DNA of 64,000 bases from Bacillota bacterium (GTDB taxonomy: Bacteria; Bacillota; Bacilli; Desulfuribacillales; Desulfuribacillaceae): contig JAEWFW010000004.1 of NCBI GenBank assembly GCA_023388635.1, forward strand, positions 1 to 64,000, in the 5' to 3' direction. Position 1 is the first letter of the stretch, and each line of letters opens with the position of its first letter. A program made the translations under genes and the position numbers. Of the stretch, positions 1-8,017 are shown piece after piece. The notes below the pieces were generated by a model that saw only the letters and a program-made list of their open reading frames with translations, did not search any database and was not told where the DNA came from.

Positions 1-1
1 A

Positions 2-274
2 AATGTATCAACAGAAGGAGGCGAAACGATCATGACAATAGCAGAGCAATTGATTAAAGAAGGAATGGAAAAAGGACGACAAGAAGGAATAGAAAAAGGG
101 ATAGAAAAAGGACGGATCAATATCCTCATAAAACAGTTGACAAAAAAGCTGGGAGAGTTGCCGTCGCATATCGAGGGTCAGTTGCACAAAGCATCCCCGG
201 ACATCATAGACCGTCTTGCGGAAGAAATATTTGATATAGAAAGCTTGGTCGATGTAGAGAAGTTGCTGCGTTAA
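2..274 (+). CDS. C-terminal end of an Rpn/PD-(D/E)XK-type putative transposase-nuclease (partial)
   Basis: The frame is open to the left edge of the window, so this is the 3' end of a longer gene; the first in-frame ATG (32) is probably internal. The visible tail contains the repeated Glu-Lys-Gly pattern (KEGMEKGRQEGIEKGIEKG) followed by a helical ending, which is typical of the C-terminus of Rpn family recombination-promoting nucleases (PDDEXK_2, often labelled DUF4351). The catalytic nuclease domain lies outside the window, so activity cannot be judged. These genes are usually multicopy, mobile-looking accessory genes. The assignment rests on the tail alone. Confidence 0.6.
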   Translation, partial: NVSTEGGETIMTIAEQLIKEGMEKGRQEGIEKGIEKGRINILIKQLTKKLGELPSHIEGQLHKASPDIIDRLAEEIFDIESLVDVEKLLR

Positions 275-305
275 GCATTCGATCAAAGGCAATAAAAATA
301 CTTGC

Positions 306-334
306 TTGACATCGTAGATACTATCTGATATCAT
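306..334 (+). promoter_or_regulatory. SigA-type promoter of the infC operon
   Basis: TTGACA at 306-311 and TATCAT at 329-334 are separated by 17 bases, a near-consensus vegetative promoter. It sits about 190 bases upstream of infC and would give a long leader that contains the hairpin at 436-464. Confidence 0.7.
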
Positions 335-435
335 GTTTTGAGTAATGAAGTAGAAGCATCCGCTTCTCACCTGGTTGGCGCAAGTGTTGACGGGTACAAC
401 AAAGACCGATAAAGGATTAACTATGGTTAGCGTTG

Positions 436-464
436 AGTGCGGATAATACTGTCCGTACTTTTTT
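436..464 (+). terminator. Leader terminator/attenuator upstream of infC
   Basis: AGTGCGGA (436-443) pairs with TCCGTACT (452-459) across an 8-base loop, and six T follow (459-464). In Bacilli the infC-rpmI-rplT leader carries a terminator controlled by ribosomal protein L20 (the L20 leader, known from B. subtilis). Position and shape fit that model. I did not resolve the L20-binding fold in the preceding 100 bases, so the autoregulatory role is inferred. Confidence 0.6.
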
Positions 465-527
465 GATGCTGTCTAATCATATTGCGACATAAGGGAATTA
501 TGGATACAGAATAAGGGGGTGTATACT

Positions 528-1043
528 ATTAGCAAAGATTTATTCGTCAATGAGGGAATCAAATCTCGGGAAGTACGTTTGATTGATGTAGAAGGAGAGC
601 AGTTGGGAATCGTTCCGTTAAAGGAAGCGTTACAACGTGCAGTTGAACGCAATCTCGATCTCGTCAATGTGGCTCCTACCGCCAATCCGCCTGTATGCCG
701 TATTATGGACTATGGAAAATACAAATACGAGCAGACGAAAAGGGAAAAGGATGCCCGCAAAAATCAGAAAATCATCAGTGTCAAAGAAGTGCGTCTCAGC
801 ACAAACATTGAAGAAAATGATTTTCAAACGAAACTCCGCAATGTGCGCAAATTCCTTGAAAAAGGAGATAAAGTGAAGGCGACGATTCGGTTTCGCGGAC
901 GCCAGATTGCCCATAGCGATTTAGGGAAGGACGTTCTAATGAAGCTCTATGAAAATGTCAAAGACATAGCTTCTATGGAACGCACACCCAAAATGGAAGG
1001 TCGGAGTATGCTGATGATCTTAACTCCGTCAAATGAAAAATAG
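528..1043 (+). CDS. infC: Translation initiation factor IF-3, probable AUU start
   Basis: IF-3 binds the 30S subunit and proofreads initiator tRNA and start codon choice. The 171-residue protein begins (M)[10 protein letters not shown] and carries the family signatures [16 protein letters not shown] and the [13 protein letters not shown] ending [13 protein letters not shown] place the start at ATT 528: the AAGGGGG sequence at 513-519 lies 8 bases upstream, and the protein then begins exactly where IF-3 homologs do. An in-frame GTG at 519 would sit inside the ribosome binding site. AUU starts are the known basis of IF-3 self-regulation in several bacteria. First gene of the infC-rpmI-rplT operon. 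Confidence 0.95.
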   Translation: MSKDLFVNEGIKSREVRLIDVEGEQLGIVPLKEALQRAVERNLDLVNVAPTANPPVCRIMDYGKYKYEQTKREKDARKNQKIISVKEVRLSTNIEENDFQTKLRNVRKFLEKGDKVKATIRFRGRQIAHSDLGKDVLMKLYENVKDIASMERTPKMEGRSMLMILTPSNEK

Positions 1044-1081
1044 CAATCAATACAGATTTATTGTAACAGGAGGAAATGATA

Positions 1082-1279
1082 ATGCCTAAAATGAAAACAC
1101 ACCGTGGTTTGGCAAAACGTTTGAAGAGAACAGGTAGTGGAAAATTAAAGCGCGGTCATGCGTACACAAGCCACATGTTCAGCAACAAATCACAAGATCA
1201 AAAGCGTAAACTTCGTAAAGCAGGGATTGTCTCTAAAGGGGACCAAAAGCGCATTGCACAATTAGTAACATACATCTAA
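1082..1279 (+). CDS. rpmI: 50S ribosomal protein L35
   Basis: A 65-residue basic protein beginning [20 protein letters not shown], the characteristic L35 N-terminus, with the usual HMFSNKS segment. The ATG at 1082 is preceded by AGGAGG (1068-1073) at 8 bases, so the in-frame ATG at 1076 is not used. It lies 38 bases after infC and 28 bases before rplT, the standard operon. L35 is a structural component of the large subunit. In Bacilli its expression is repressed by L20 through the shared leader. Confidence 0.97.
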   Translation: MPKMKTHRGLAKRLKRTGSGKLKRGHAYTSHMFSNKSQDQKRKLRKAGIVSKGDQKRIAQLVTYI

Positions 1280-1307
1280 TATTTCGGATTAAGTAGGAGG
1301 TTTCATC

Positions 1308-1667
1308 ATGGCAAGAGTAAAAGGCGGATACACAACACGTAGAAGACGCAAAAAAGTTTTGAAATTAGCTCGCGGTTATTTTGGTTCCAAGCATAAATTA
1401 TTCAGAACTGCGAAACAGCAGGTAATGAAATCATTAATGTATGCATACCGTGACAGACGTCAACGCAAGCGCGACTTCCGTAAATTGTGGATTGCTCGTA
1501 TCAATGCGGCAGCTCGTCAAAACGGTTTGAGCTACAGCAATATGATTCATGGTTTGAAAGTGGCTGGGGTTGAAGTAAACCGTAAAATGTTAGCTGATCT
1601 TGCTGTTAACGATAAAGCTGGATTTGCTGAATTGGCAAACGTAGCAAAACAAAAATTAAATGCATAA
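1308..1667 (+). CDS. rplT: 50S ribosomal protein L20
   Basis: 119 residues, the normal L20 length, beginning [29 protein letters not shown] and containing [18 protein letters not shown], both L20 hallmarks. L20 binds 23S rRNA early in 50S assembly and, in Bacilli, represses its own operon at the leader. AGGAGG precedes the ATG. It is the last gene of the operon and a hairpin-T terminator follows at once. Confidence 0.98.
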   Translation: MARVKGGYTTRRRRKKVLKLARGYFGSKHKLFRTAKQQVMKSLMYAYRDRRQRKRDFRKLWIARINAAARQNGLSYSNMIHGLKVAGVEVNRKMLADLAVNDKAGFAELANVAKQKLNA

Positions 1668-1675
1668 AATAATAG

Positions 1676-1706
1676 AGCTCGCCTGATTTACAGGTAGAGC
1701 TTTTTT
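1676..1706 (+). terminator. Terminator of the infC-rpmI-rplT operon
   Basis: AGCTC and CCTG (1676-1686) pair with CAGG and GAGCT (1691-1701) with a small internal bulge, followed by six T. Confidence 0.8.
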
Positions 1707-1731
1707 ATTTTCATCCCCCATTCTAAATCAA

Positions 1732-1760
1732 TTGCATTCACACCTGATTTTCGCTATGAT
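1732..1760 (+). promoter_or_regulatory. SigA-type promoter of the CBS gene
   Basis: TTGCAT (1732-1737) and TATGAT (1755-1760) are spaced 17 bases apart, 44 bases upstream of the next start codon and just after the preceding terminator. Confidence 0.5.
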
Positions 1761-1803
1761 AGTGCTAGAAAGACTCCATCTTACGGAGAAAGAGGTGCTG
1801 ATT

Positions 1804-2217
1804 ATGCTATATGTCAAAGATTTTTGTAATGCCCCGGCGGTTACGGTACAACCGTTAACGTCATTAAAAGAGTGCCTGGAAATTATGGAACGGGAAAAGT
1901 TTCGCCACTTGCTTGTGACCGAGAAAAATGAGGAAACAGGTCAAGATATGCTGAAAGGAATTGTCGTGCGTCGCGATATTGAAAGTGCTTTGCTTCAACC
2001 GTCGAGGATTCCTCAGACACCTGTAGAGTGGATCATGTCCAAGAATTTGATCACAGTAGAAGAAAAAGCGCCTTTAATTGACGCTTTGAAGCTGATGAAC
2101 CAGTATAAATACAGTGGACTGCCGGTCGTTCAAGGGGAAGCACTTGTAGGTATGTTTACGGAAACCGATGTTGTTAAAGCTCTGATCGCATTTTTAGAGG
2201 GTGAGCATGACCAATAA
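1804..2217 (+). CDS. Tandem CBS domain protein
   Basis: 137 residues made almost entirely of two CBS domains (about residues 7-65 and 76-135). Each shows the pattern of a Val-Thr-Val segment, a hydrophobic Leu/Ile-rich helix and a closing TETDVVKAL-type helix. CBS pairs (Bateman modules) bind adenosine nucleotides such as AMP, ATP or c-di-AMP and act as energy or signal sensors. The ligand here cannot be read. ATG 1804 is chosen for the AGAGGTG site 6 bases upstream; an upstream in-frame ATG at 1732 overlaps the promoter. It overlaps the following methyltransferase gene by 11 bases, so the two are co-translated. Confidence 0.85.
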   Translation: MLYVKDFCNAPAVTVQPLTSLKECLEIMEREKFRHLLVTEKNEETGQDMLKGIVVRRDIESALLQPSRIPQTPVEWIMSKNLITVEEKAPLIDALKLMNQYKYSGLPVVQGEALVGMFTETDVVKALIAFLEGEHDQ

Positions 2218-3022
2218 TCAAGTGATTCAATCCCTTGAAAATCCGCGTATCAAAGCGGTACGCAAATTATATCAGAAAAAATACCGCAATCAATCGCAAT
2301 CGTTTTTAGTCGAGGGAGAAAAAATCCTGCTCGAGGTGCTACAACATCAGACATTGCATCCGCACTACATAGTGAAAGAATTGTATACGAGCGAATCATT
2401 CACTTATTCCTTGATTTGTTCGGAAATGCTAGAGGGAATACCTCATTGGTCAGTCACGGACAAGATTTTTGCCAATTTATCTGCATTGCAGTCGCCACGT
2501 GGATGCATAGCGGTTATAGAACACAAACCGTTTGCTCTGGATGACGCGATATTAGGTAACGCGTCTACGAATCAGGTGTTTTTGCTTGATGGCATACAAG
2601 ACCCAGGAAATGTCGGTACGATCATTAGAATTGCTGATGCCGTGCAGGCACAGGCAGTGGTTCTCGGACATGGATGTGCTGATCCGTTCAGTGATAAAGT
2701 GGTGCGCGCGGCAATGGGTAGCTTGTTTCATTTGCCTGTGCTAGAGTTGTCACTCGTCGATGCGATACGGCGGCTTCGAACGAGCGGATATACGACTCTG
2801 GCGGCAGATCTCGAAGGAACTCCTTACTATTCACTCGAAATCAGTGATAGAATTGCCATAGTGCTTGGGAGCGAAGGACAGGGAATCTCCGAGCATGTGA
2901 AACAGGAAATTGACCGGTTGGTGACGATACCAATGCCGGGCAATGCAGAATCACTCAATGTATCTGTAGCTGCCGGAATTCTTGCCTTTGATTTGGTGCG
3001 CCGCAGAGAATTCCATGACTGA
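2207..3022 (+). CDS. TrmH/SpoU family RNA 2'-O-ribose methyltransferase
   Basis: 271 residues. The N-terminus (NPRIKAVRKLYQKKYRN, then FLVEGEKILLE) is the SpoU substrate-binding domain. The C-terminal half has the three SpoU motifs: QDPGNVGTIIRIADA (motif 1), IVLGSEGQGI (motif 2) and IPMPGNAESLNVSVAAGI (motif 3), which form the trefoil knot that binds S-adenosylmethionine. These enzymes methylate ribose in rRNA or tRNA; the exact site is unknown. B. subtilis has a similar gene (ysgA) just upstream of pheST, and the same order is seen here, with pheST following from its own promoter. ATG 2207 is preferred over GTG 2201 because of spacing. Confidence 0.9.
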   Translation: MTNNQVIQSLENPRIKAVRKLYQKKYRNQSQSFLVEGEKILLEVLQHQTLHPHYIVKELYTSESFTYSLICSEMLEGIPHWSVTDKIFANLSALQSPRGCIAVIEHKPFALDDAILGNASTNQVFLLDGIQDPGNVGTIIRIADAVQAQAVVLGHGCADPFSDKVVRAAMGSLFHLPVLELSLVDAIRRLRTSGYTTLAADLEGTPYYSLEISDRIAIVLGSEGQGISEHVKQEIDRLVTIPMPGNAESLNVSVAAGILAFDLVRRREFHD

Positions 3023-3023
3023 C

Positions 3024-3052
3024 TTGCAAAAGTCAATGAATCCATGTATAAT
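3024..3052 (+). promoter_or_regulatory. SigA-type promoter of pheST
   Basis: TTGCAA (3024-3029) and TATAAT (3047-3052) are 17 bases apart. Transcription would start near 3059, giving a leader of about 390 bases that contains the T-box. Confidence 0.75.
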
Positions 3053-3058
3053 ATGTCA

Positions 3059-3400
3059 ATATTCAACCATTGCTTGAATATTTGTCATGGGTGCTCAATA
3101 GGGAGCATTTCGGTAAGTATCACATAAGATAAATGATGTGTACGATTCAATTGCATATTAAAAAGTAATGCAGGTGTGAGTAAATATATTGCCTTATCCA
3201 GAGAGAGTCATGTCGCTGAAATTGACTTTATGTGTGGTATATTGAAGTTCTCTCCGAAGACTGCTATCCAGAATTTTACAGTATGGATAGCCGGCGATGC
3301 CGTTAACATGGAATGAAGTTGGGAAACAGCGTTTTTGGCTTGTTTCCAATTAGGGTGGTAACGCGAAACCTTCGTCCCTTTATGGGAGGTAGGTTTTTTT
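3059..3400 (+). promoter_or_regulatory. T-box leader controlling pheST
   Basis: The T-box sequence AGGGTGGTAACGCG lies at 3352-3365. It is followed by a terminator: AAACCT (3366-3371) pairs with AGGTTT (3391-3396), TCCC (3375-3378) pairs with GGGA (3384-3387), then a run of T. A strong stem just before it (TTGGGAAACA with TGTTTCCAA, about 3320-3349) fits Stem III. AGAGAGA (about 3200) and TCTCTC (about 3249-3254) can close a Stem I, with TTC at 3248-3250 as the candidate phenylalanine specifier. Uncharged tRNA-Phe binding would stabilise the antiterminator and allow pheST transcription. The T-box and terminator are clear; the Stem I limits and specifier are tentative. Confidence 0.85.
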
Positions 3401-3448
3401 ATTTTTATGCCAATATCGATAATCATGAAAGAGAGGGTTATAAAGAGT

Positions 3449-4486
3449 ATGCGAGATAAAATGATGGAACTCAAGCAAACGGCAATTGAACAGTTAGAGC
3501 AACTCAATGTGAAAAAGGATTTACAGGATTTAAAGGTGAAAATTCTCGGGAAAAAGGGCGAGCTGACGGCAATCCTGCGTAATATGGGACAGTTATCTGC
3601 CGAAGAGCGCCCGTTAATTGGTCAGATTGCCAATGAAGTGCGCGAAGTTCTCGAAGAGCGGTTCCATCATAAGGAACAGGAAATAGAGCAAATCGAGGAA
3701 CAGAAGCAATTGGCAGAAGAATATATCGATGTGACACTACCGGGTACACCCGTACAGTTGGGCAGCCAACATCCTCTGACACTAGTCGCTCAGCAGATTG
3801 AAGATATCTTCATCGGGCTGGGTTATGAAATCGCTGAAGGACCGGAATTGGAGACAGATTATTATAACTTTGAGGCATTGAACTTGCCGAAGAACCATCC
3901 GGCACGGGACATGCAAGATTCGTTCTATATTACGGAAGAGTTATTGATGAGAACCCATACGTCGCCTGTTCAGGCACGGACGATGGAGCGCAAGCGCCCG
4001 GAAGTACCTGTGAAGATTATTTGCCCAGGGCGTGTGTATCGACGTGATGATGATGATGCGACACATTCCCATGTTTTCATGCAAGTAGAAGGGCTTGTGA
4101 TTGACAAGCACATTCGCATGAGCGATTTGAAAGGTACGTTGTTGACGTTCGCCAGACAATTGTTCGGAGAAGACCAGCAGATACGTCTGCGCCCTAGCTT
4201 CTTCCCGTTCACCGAACCGAGTGCCGAAGTTGATGTCTCTTGCATTATTTGCCACGGAGAAGGATGCCGCGTATGTAAGCAAACCGGATGGCTGGAGATT
4301 CTCGGATCGGGTATGGTACACCCACGCGTGCTGGAAATGTCGGGCTATGACCCGAAAATATACAGCGGGTTTGCATTCGGAATGGGAATCGAACGGATTG
4401 CCATGCTGAAATATGGTATTGAAGATATCCGCCAGTTTTATATGAATGATGTGCGCTTTTTGCATCAATTCCAAAAGAGGGCATAG
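3449..4486 (+). CDS. pheS: Phenylalanyl-tRNA synthetase alpha subunit
   Basis: 345 residues, the usual PheS length. The N-terminal coiled coil (about 1-95) is followed by a class II aminoacyl-tRNA synthetase core. Motif 2 is the [23 protein letters not shown] region and motif 3 is [18 protein letters not shown]. It charges tRNA-Phe as an alpha2-beta2 tetramer with PheT. ATG 3449 gives the normal length; the open frame starts at 3407 but an upstream start would lie in the T-box terminator region. The gene is 11 bases before pheT, with regulation by the T-box. Confidence 0.97.
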   Translation: MRDKMMELKQTAIEQLEQLNVKKDLQDLKVKILGKKGELTAILRNMGQLSAEERPLIGQIANEVREVLEERFHHKEQEIEQIEEQKQLAEEYIDVTLPGTPVQLGSQHPLTLVAQQIEDIFIGLGYEIAEGPELETDYYNFEALNLPKNHPARDMQDSFYITEELLMRTHTSPVQARTMERKRPEVPVKIICPGRVYRRDDDDATHSHVFMQVEGLVIDKHIRMSDLKGTLLTFARQLFGEDQQIRLRPSFFPFTEPSAEVDVSCIICHGEGCRVCKQTGWLEILGSGMVHPRVLEMSGYDPKIYSGFAFGMGIERIAMLKYGIEDIRQFYMNDVRFLHQFQKRA

Positions 4487-4497
4487 GAGGCTGAAAC

Positions 4498-6927
4498 ATG
4501 AAAATTTCGTATAAGTGGCTCAATGAATGGATAGATTTGACTGGGATAACGCCGGAAATGATCGCTGATCGCCTGACAAATGCCGGCATTGAAGTTGATG
4601 AAGTGGTTTCGTTAGATAAAGGCGTAGAAAATGTCGTCGTCGGCAAAGTGCTGTCGGCGGAAAAGCATCCTGATGCCGATAAATTGCGTGTCTGCACAGT
4701 TGACGTGGGAGAGCAAACACCGCTGCAAATCGTATGCGGGGCGGCAAATGTCGCAGCCGGGCAGCTAGTGCCTGTTGCAATAGTCGGCGCTGTGCTGCCG
4801 GGAAATTTCAAAATCAAAAAATCAAAACTCCGTGGGATAGAATCCCAAGGGATGATCTGTTCCGGTAAGGAATTGGGCTTAGAAGTAAAATATCTTCCAA
4901 AAGAATTACAGGAAGGCATTTACGTTTTCCCCGAGGAATATCCATTAGGCAGTGATGTTCGAGAAGCTTTGAACCTCGATGACACAGTGCTCGATTTGGA
5001 TTTGACGCCCAATCGCTCCGACTGTCTGAGTGTACGCGGTGTCGCTTATGAAATGGCGGCATTGCTTGACCGCCCTTTGAAAAAAGGGGAAAGTGCTGTA
5101 CAAGAATCGCGCAAATCGATTGACGAGTTGATTACTGTCGATGTCCAAGCACCGGAGTTATGCCCGCGCTATACGGCACGCATAGTCAAAAATGTGAAAA
5201 TCGCTCCGTCTCCGATGTGGCTGCGTAATAAGCTGCAGGCAATCGGCGTACGCTCGATCAACAACATCGTCGATATGACGAACTTAATCTTGATGGAATA
5301 CGGGCAACCGATGCATGCATTCGATTATGACAAAATCTCCGGCAAGCAAATCATCGTCAGAAATGCCCGTGAAGGAGAAATCATTAAGACGTTGGATGGA
5401 ACAGACCGCAGATTGACAGCAGACATGCTGGTGATTGCCGATGAACAGGACGCGGTAGCTGTAGCAGGTGTCATGGGAGGATGGGAATCGGAAGTTACTG
5501 AATCGACGACGAACATCTTATTGGAATCGGCATATTTCAACTCATTATCAGTGCGTAAGACTTCGACGGCGCTTGGTTTGCGTTCGGAAGCCAGTATTCG
5601 CTATGAAAAGGGGACTGATCCGAATGTCGTGATCGATGCATTGAATTATGCAGTGCATTTGGTCGCAGAAATCGGTGGCGGAGAAATTGTCTCCGGGTTG
5701 GCGGATTCCAATGACAGTGAGATCCAACCAGTGGAGATCCGTACATCAGTGGAACGGATTAACAAGCGTTTAGGTACGGAAATATCGAAAGAACAGATGG
5801 AGAATATTTTCCGTCGTTTGCAGTTTACTTTGACCGCTAATGGTGAAGAATGGAATGTAAAAGTTCCTAGCCGCAGAAAAGATATTACGATTGAAGAAGA
5901 TTTGTCGGAAGAAGTCGCCAGATTGTACGGTTATGAAAATATTCCGACGACATTGCCGGTCGGTCAATCGACACAAGGCAAGCTCAATCAGGAACAGCAG
6001 GCACGCCGCCGTGTTCGTGACAGCCTTTTGGCATCAGGTTGGGATGAAGTCGTTTCCTATAGTTTTGTTAACCCGGCAAAAGTTACAGCCCTGGGGCTGG
6101 ACGACGTATACGGTGATATGATCGCGTTAAAAATGCCGATTTCCGAGGAACGGAGCCATTTACGTACGACAATGCTGCCTTCATTGCTAGAATTGGCGGA
6201 GTATAACAATAACCATAAGAATGACTCCGTGCGTTTATTTGAACTGGGCAAGGTATTTCTGCCGAAGCAATTACCGTTGCAGGAGCAGCCGGAAGAACGC
6301 ACTGTGTTGGCAGGGATTGCCTATGGAGCCGTCAACGAGAATCACTGGCGAGCGCAACAAGTGCCTGTAGACTTTTTCTATGTGAAAGGAATTGTCGAGC
6401 AATTATTGGCGTATTTCGGTATTGCCCGCGATGTTCCTGTATATAAAGCTGTGAGCAGAGCGGCATTCCATCCGGGGCAAACGGCGAGTATTGAGATTGA
6501 CGGACAAGAGATCGGTGTCATCGGACAAATTCATCCGCAGGTCGTGAAAGACTATGCATTGCCGAAGGCGTTTTATTTCGAAATCAACTTCCATGCACTT
6601 CTGCAATGCGCGAATTTGTTCATCCAACACCGCAGCCTGCCACGCTATCCGGCAATTAAGCGGGACTTAGCGATTGTAGTTCCTCAAGCAACACGGGCAC
6701 AGGACATTATGGCGACAATCCGTGCCAACGGCGGGGAATTATTGACAGATTTGCAATTGTTCGACTTGTATGTAGGTAAAGGCGTTGCCGACGGTAAGAA
6801 GAGCTTGGCATATGCCCTGACTTTCCAGGCTACGGAGCGAACGTTGACCGACGAAGAGATTCAAGCAGTCATCCAGACGATTGTCACGGCACTAGAAAGC
6901 CAATGCCATGCGGAATTGCGCGCTTAG
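4498..6927 (+). CDS. pheT: Phenylalanyl-tRNA synthetase beta subunit
   Basis: 809 residues, full length. In order: an N-terminal tRNA-binding OB fold (about 40-150; VVVGKVLSAEKHPDADKLRV), the B3/B4 editing domain (about 200-390), the B5 domain (about 410-480), the catalytic-like core, and a C-terminal FDX-ACB anticodon-binding domain (about 715-808; RYPAIKRDLAIVVP). PheT contributes tRNA binding and editing of mischarged tyrosine. AGGAGG lies just upstream of the ATG. Second gene of the T-box-controlled operon. Confidence 0.97.
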   Translation: MKISYKWLNEWIDLTGITPEMIADRLTNAGIEVDEVVSLDKGVENVVVGKVLSAEKHPDADKLRVCTVDVGEQTPLQIVCGAANVAAGQLVPVAIVGAVLPGNFKIKKSKLRGIESQGMICSGKELGLEVKYLPKELQEGIYVFPEEYPLGSDVREALNLDDTVLDLDLTPNRSDCLSVRGVAYEMAALLDRPLKKGESAVQESRKSIDELITVDVQAPELCPRYTARIVKNVKIAPSPMWLRNKLQAIGVRSINNIVDMTNLILMEYGQPMHAFDYDKISGKQIIVRNAREGEIIKTLDGTDRRLTADMLVIADEQDAVAVAGVMGGWESEVTESTTNILLESAYFNSLSVRKTSTALGLRSEASIRYEKGTDPNVVIDALNYAVHLVAEIGGGEIVSGLADSNDSEIQPVEIRTSVERINKRLGTEISKEQMENIFRRLQFTLTANGEEWNVKVPSRRKDITIEEDLSEEVARLYGYENIPTTLPVGQSTQGKLNQEQQARRRVRDSLLASGWDEVVSYSFVNPAKVTALGLDDVYGDMIALKMPISEERSHLRTTMLPSLLELAEYNNNHKNDSVRLFELGKVFLPKQLPLQEQPEERTVLAGIAYGAVNENHWRAQQVPVDFFYVKGIVEQLLAYFGIARDVPVYKAVSRAAFHPGQTASIEIDGQEIGVIGQIHPQVVKDYALPKAFYFEINFHALLQCANLFIQHRSLPRYPAIKRDLAIVVPQATRAQDIMATIRANGGELLTDLQLFDLYVGKGVADGKKSLAYALTFQATERTLTDEEIQAVIQTIVTALESQCHAELRA

Positions 6928-7031
6928 TTCAGTGAGATAGAGAATATGATATTTTGGTTTTCCGCAGATATGGCAGGAATAATCGGAATATTGGGAGAAT
7001 ATTAGGAATAATGTATCTAGGAGGGATCATT

Positions 7032-7286
7032 ATGTCCGAGAAAAATAGAATCACGATTGAAATTTTTGGTCAACAGTATACATTAAAGGGCTCTGCGTCA
7101 TCGAACCATATGCGGTTGGTCGCAGGCTATGTAGATGATAAAATGAACCAGTTGGCAGAAGTCAATCCTCGACTGGATGCAAGAAAAATTGCGGTGTTAT
7201 CTGCGGTCAATATTACCGATGAATATTTCCGCCTGAAAGAAGAGTATGAAGAGTTACTAAGAATCATTGAAAGACAGGATGATTGA
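7032..7286 (+). CDS. zapA: Cell division protein ZapA
   Basis: 84 residues beginning MSEKNRITIEIFGQQYTLKG, the ZapA N-terminal signature, followed by a helix ending in a short coiled coil (about 45-82). ZapA bundles FtsZ filaments at the division ring. ATG 7032 follows TAGGAGGGA at a good distance; longer in-frame starts back to 6954 give an atypical extension. It stands between pheT and cvpA, as in many Bacilli, and overlaps or abuts cvpA. Confidence 0.93.
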   Translation: MSEKNRITIEIFGQQYTLKGSASSNHMRLVAGYVDDKMNQLAEVNPRLDARKIAVLSAVNITDEYFRLKEEYEELLRIIERQDD

Positions 7287-7290
7287 TGGC

Positions 7291-7833
7291 ATGTATTTAA
7301 TAGATATCCTGATTATAATCTTGCTCATAGCGAGCTTTTGGAAAGGATTTCGCAGGGGATTTGTCCTACAGTTTATCAGCTTAATCAGTGTGATCGCTTC
7401 ACTTGTGATCACATATCAATTTCATCCCGTGATAGCAGATATGATTGCACCATTATTTCAATTTCAAGAGGTGCATGAAGTGTTTGCGTTGCCGATACCG
7501 ATAGAAATTCCTGTGAACAGTATGGCGGCGACGGCAGTTGCTTTTGTTCTCCTGTTTTTTCTGTGCCGCATGGGATTCATGCTGGTGGGAAATGCGTTAA
7601 ATATGGTCGCATCGCTCCCATTATTGAACAGCGTCAATCGCATTGCTGGCATTCTGTTGAGTCTAGCGGAGACCATCGTGATATTGGTGTTACTGATTAA
7701 CATAGCGTCTATGCTGCCTATCGAATCGGTGCAGAATATATTGGCGGAATCAAGTATTTGTCAGTACACGATTACAGAGCTTGGATTCGTACGAGAAAAA
7801 ATGATCGAGATATTGAACACACAGACGGTATAA
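7291..7833 (+). CDS. CvpA family membrane protein
   Basis: 180 residues with four predicted membrane segments (about 3-20, 25-45, 70-95 and 105-130). The KGFRRGFVLQ motif after the first helix is the CvpA signature. CvpA proteins are linked to colicin V production, envelope stress and, in some Bacillota, motility or surface functions; the molecular role is unresolved. I prefer ATG 7291 because homologs begin with the first helix; an in-frame TTG at 7267 would overlap zapA. A strong terminator follows. Confidence 0.85.
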   Translation: MYLIDILIIILLIASFWKGFRRGFVLQFISLISVIASLVITYQFHPVIADMIAPLFQFQEVHEVFALPIPIEIPVNSMAATAVAFVLLFFLCRMGFMLVGNALNMVASLPLLNSVNRIAGILLSLAETIVILVLLINIASMLPIESVQNILAESSICQYTITELGFVREKMIEILNTQTV

Positions 7834-7851
7834 GATTATAAACAATACAGA

Positions 7852-7886
7852 AAGTCATGGGGTACATGCGGTCCCCATGACTTTTT
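7852..7886 (+). terminator. Terminator after cvpA
   Basis: AAGTCATGGGG (7852-7862) pairs perfectly with CCCCATGACTT (7873-7883) and a T run follows. It closes the pheS-pheT-zapA-cvpA unit. Confidence 0.92.
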
Positions 7887-8017
7887 AACGTTCTCATGCA
7901 GTCTTTCAATAGCAACTCTACAAAAGCGACGTTTGCTGTAATAGTCACTGTTTAAAGGCAAAAGAAAGTATAATCTGTGGCTTTGTTCGTGTATAATGGA
8001 ACGAGAGGTGTTATGAG

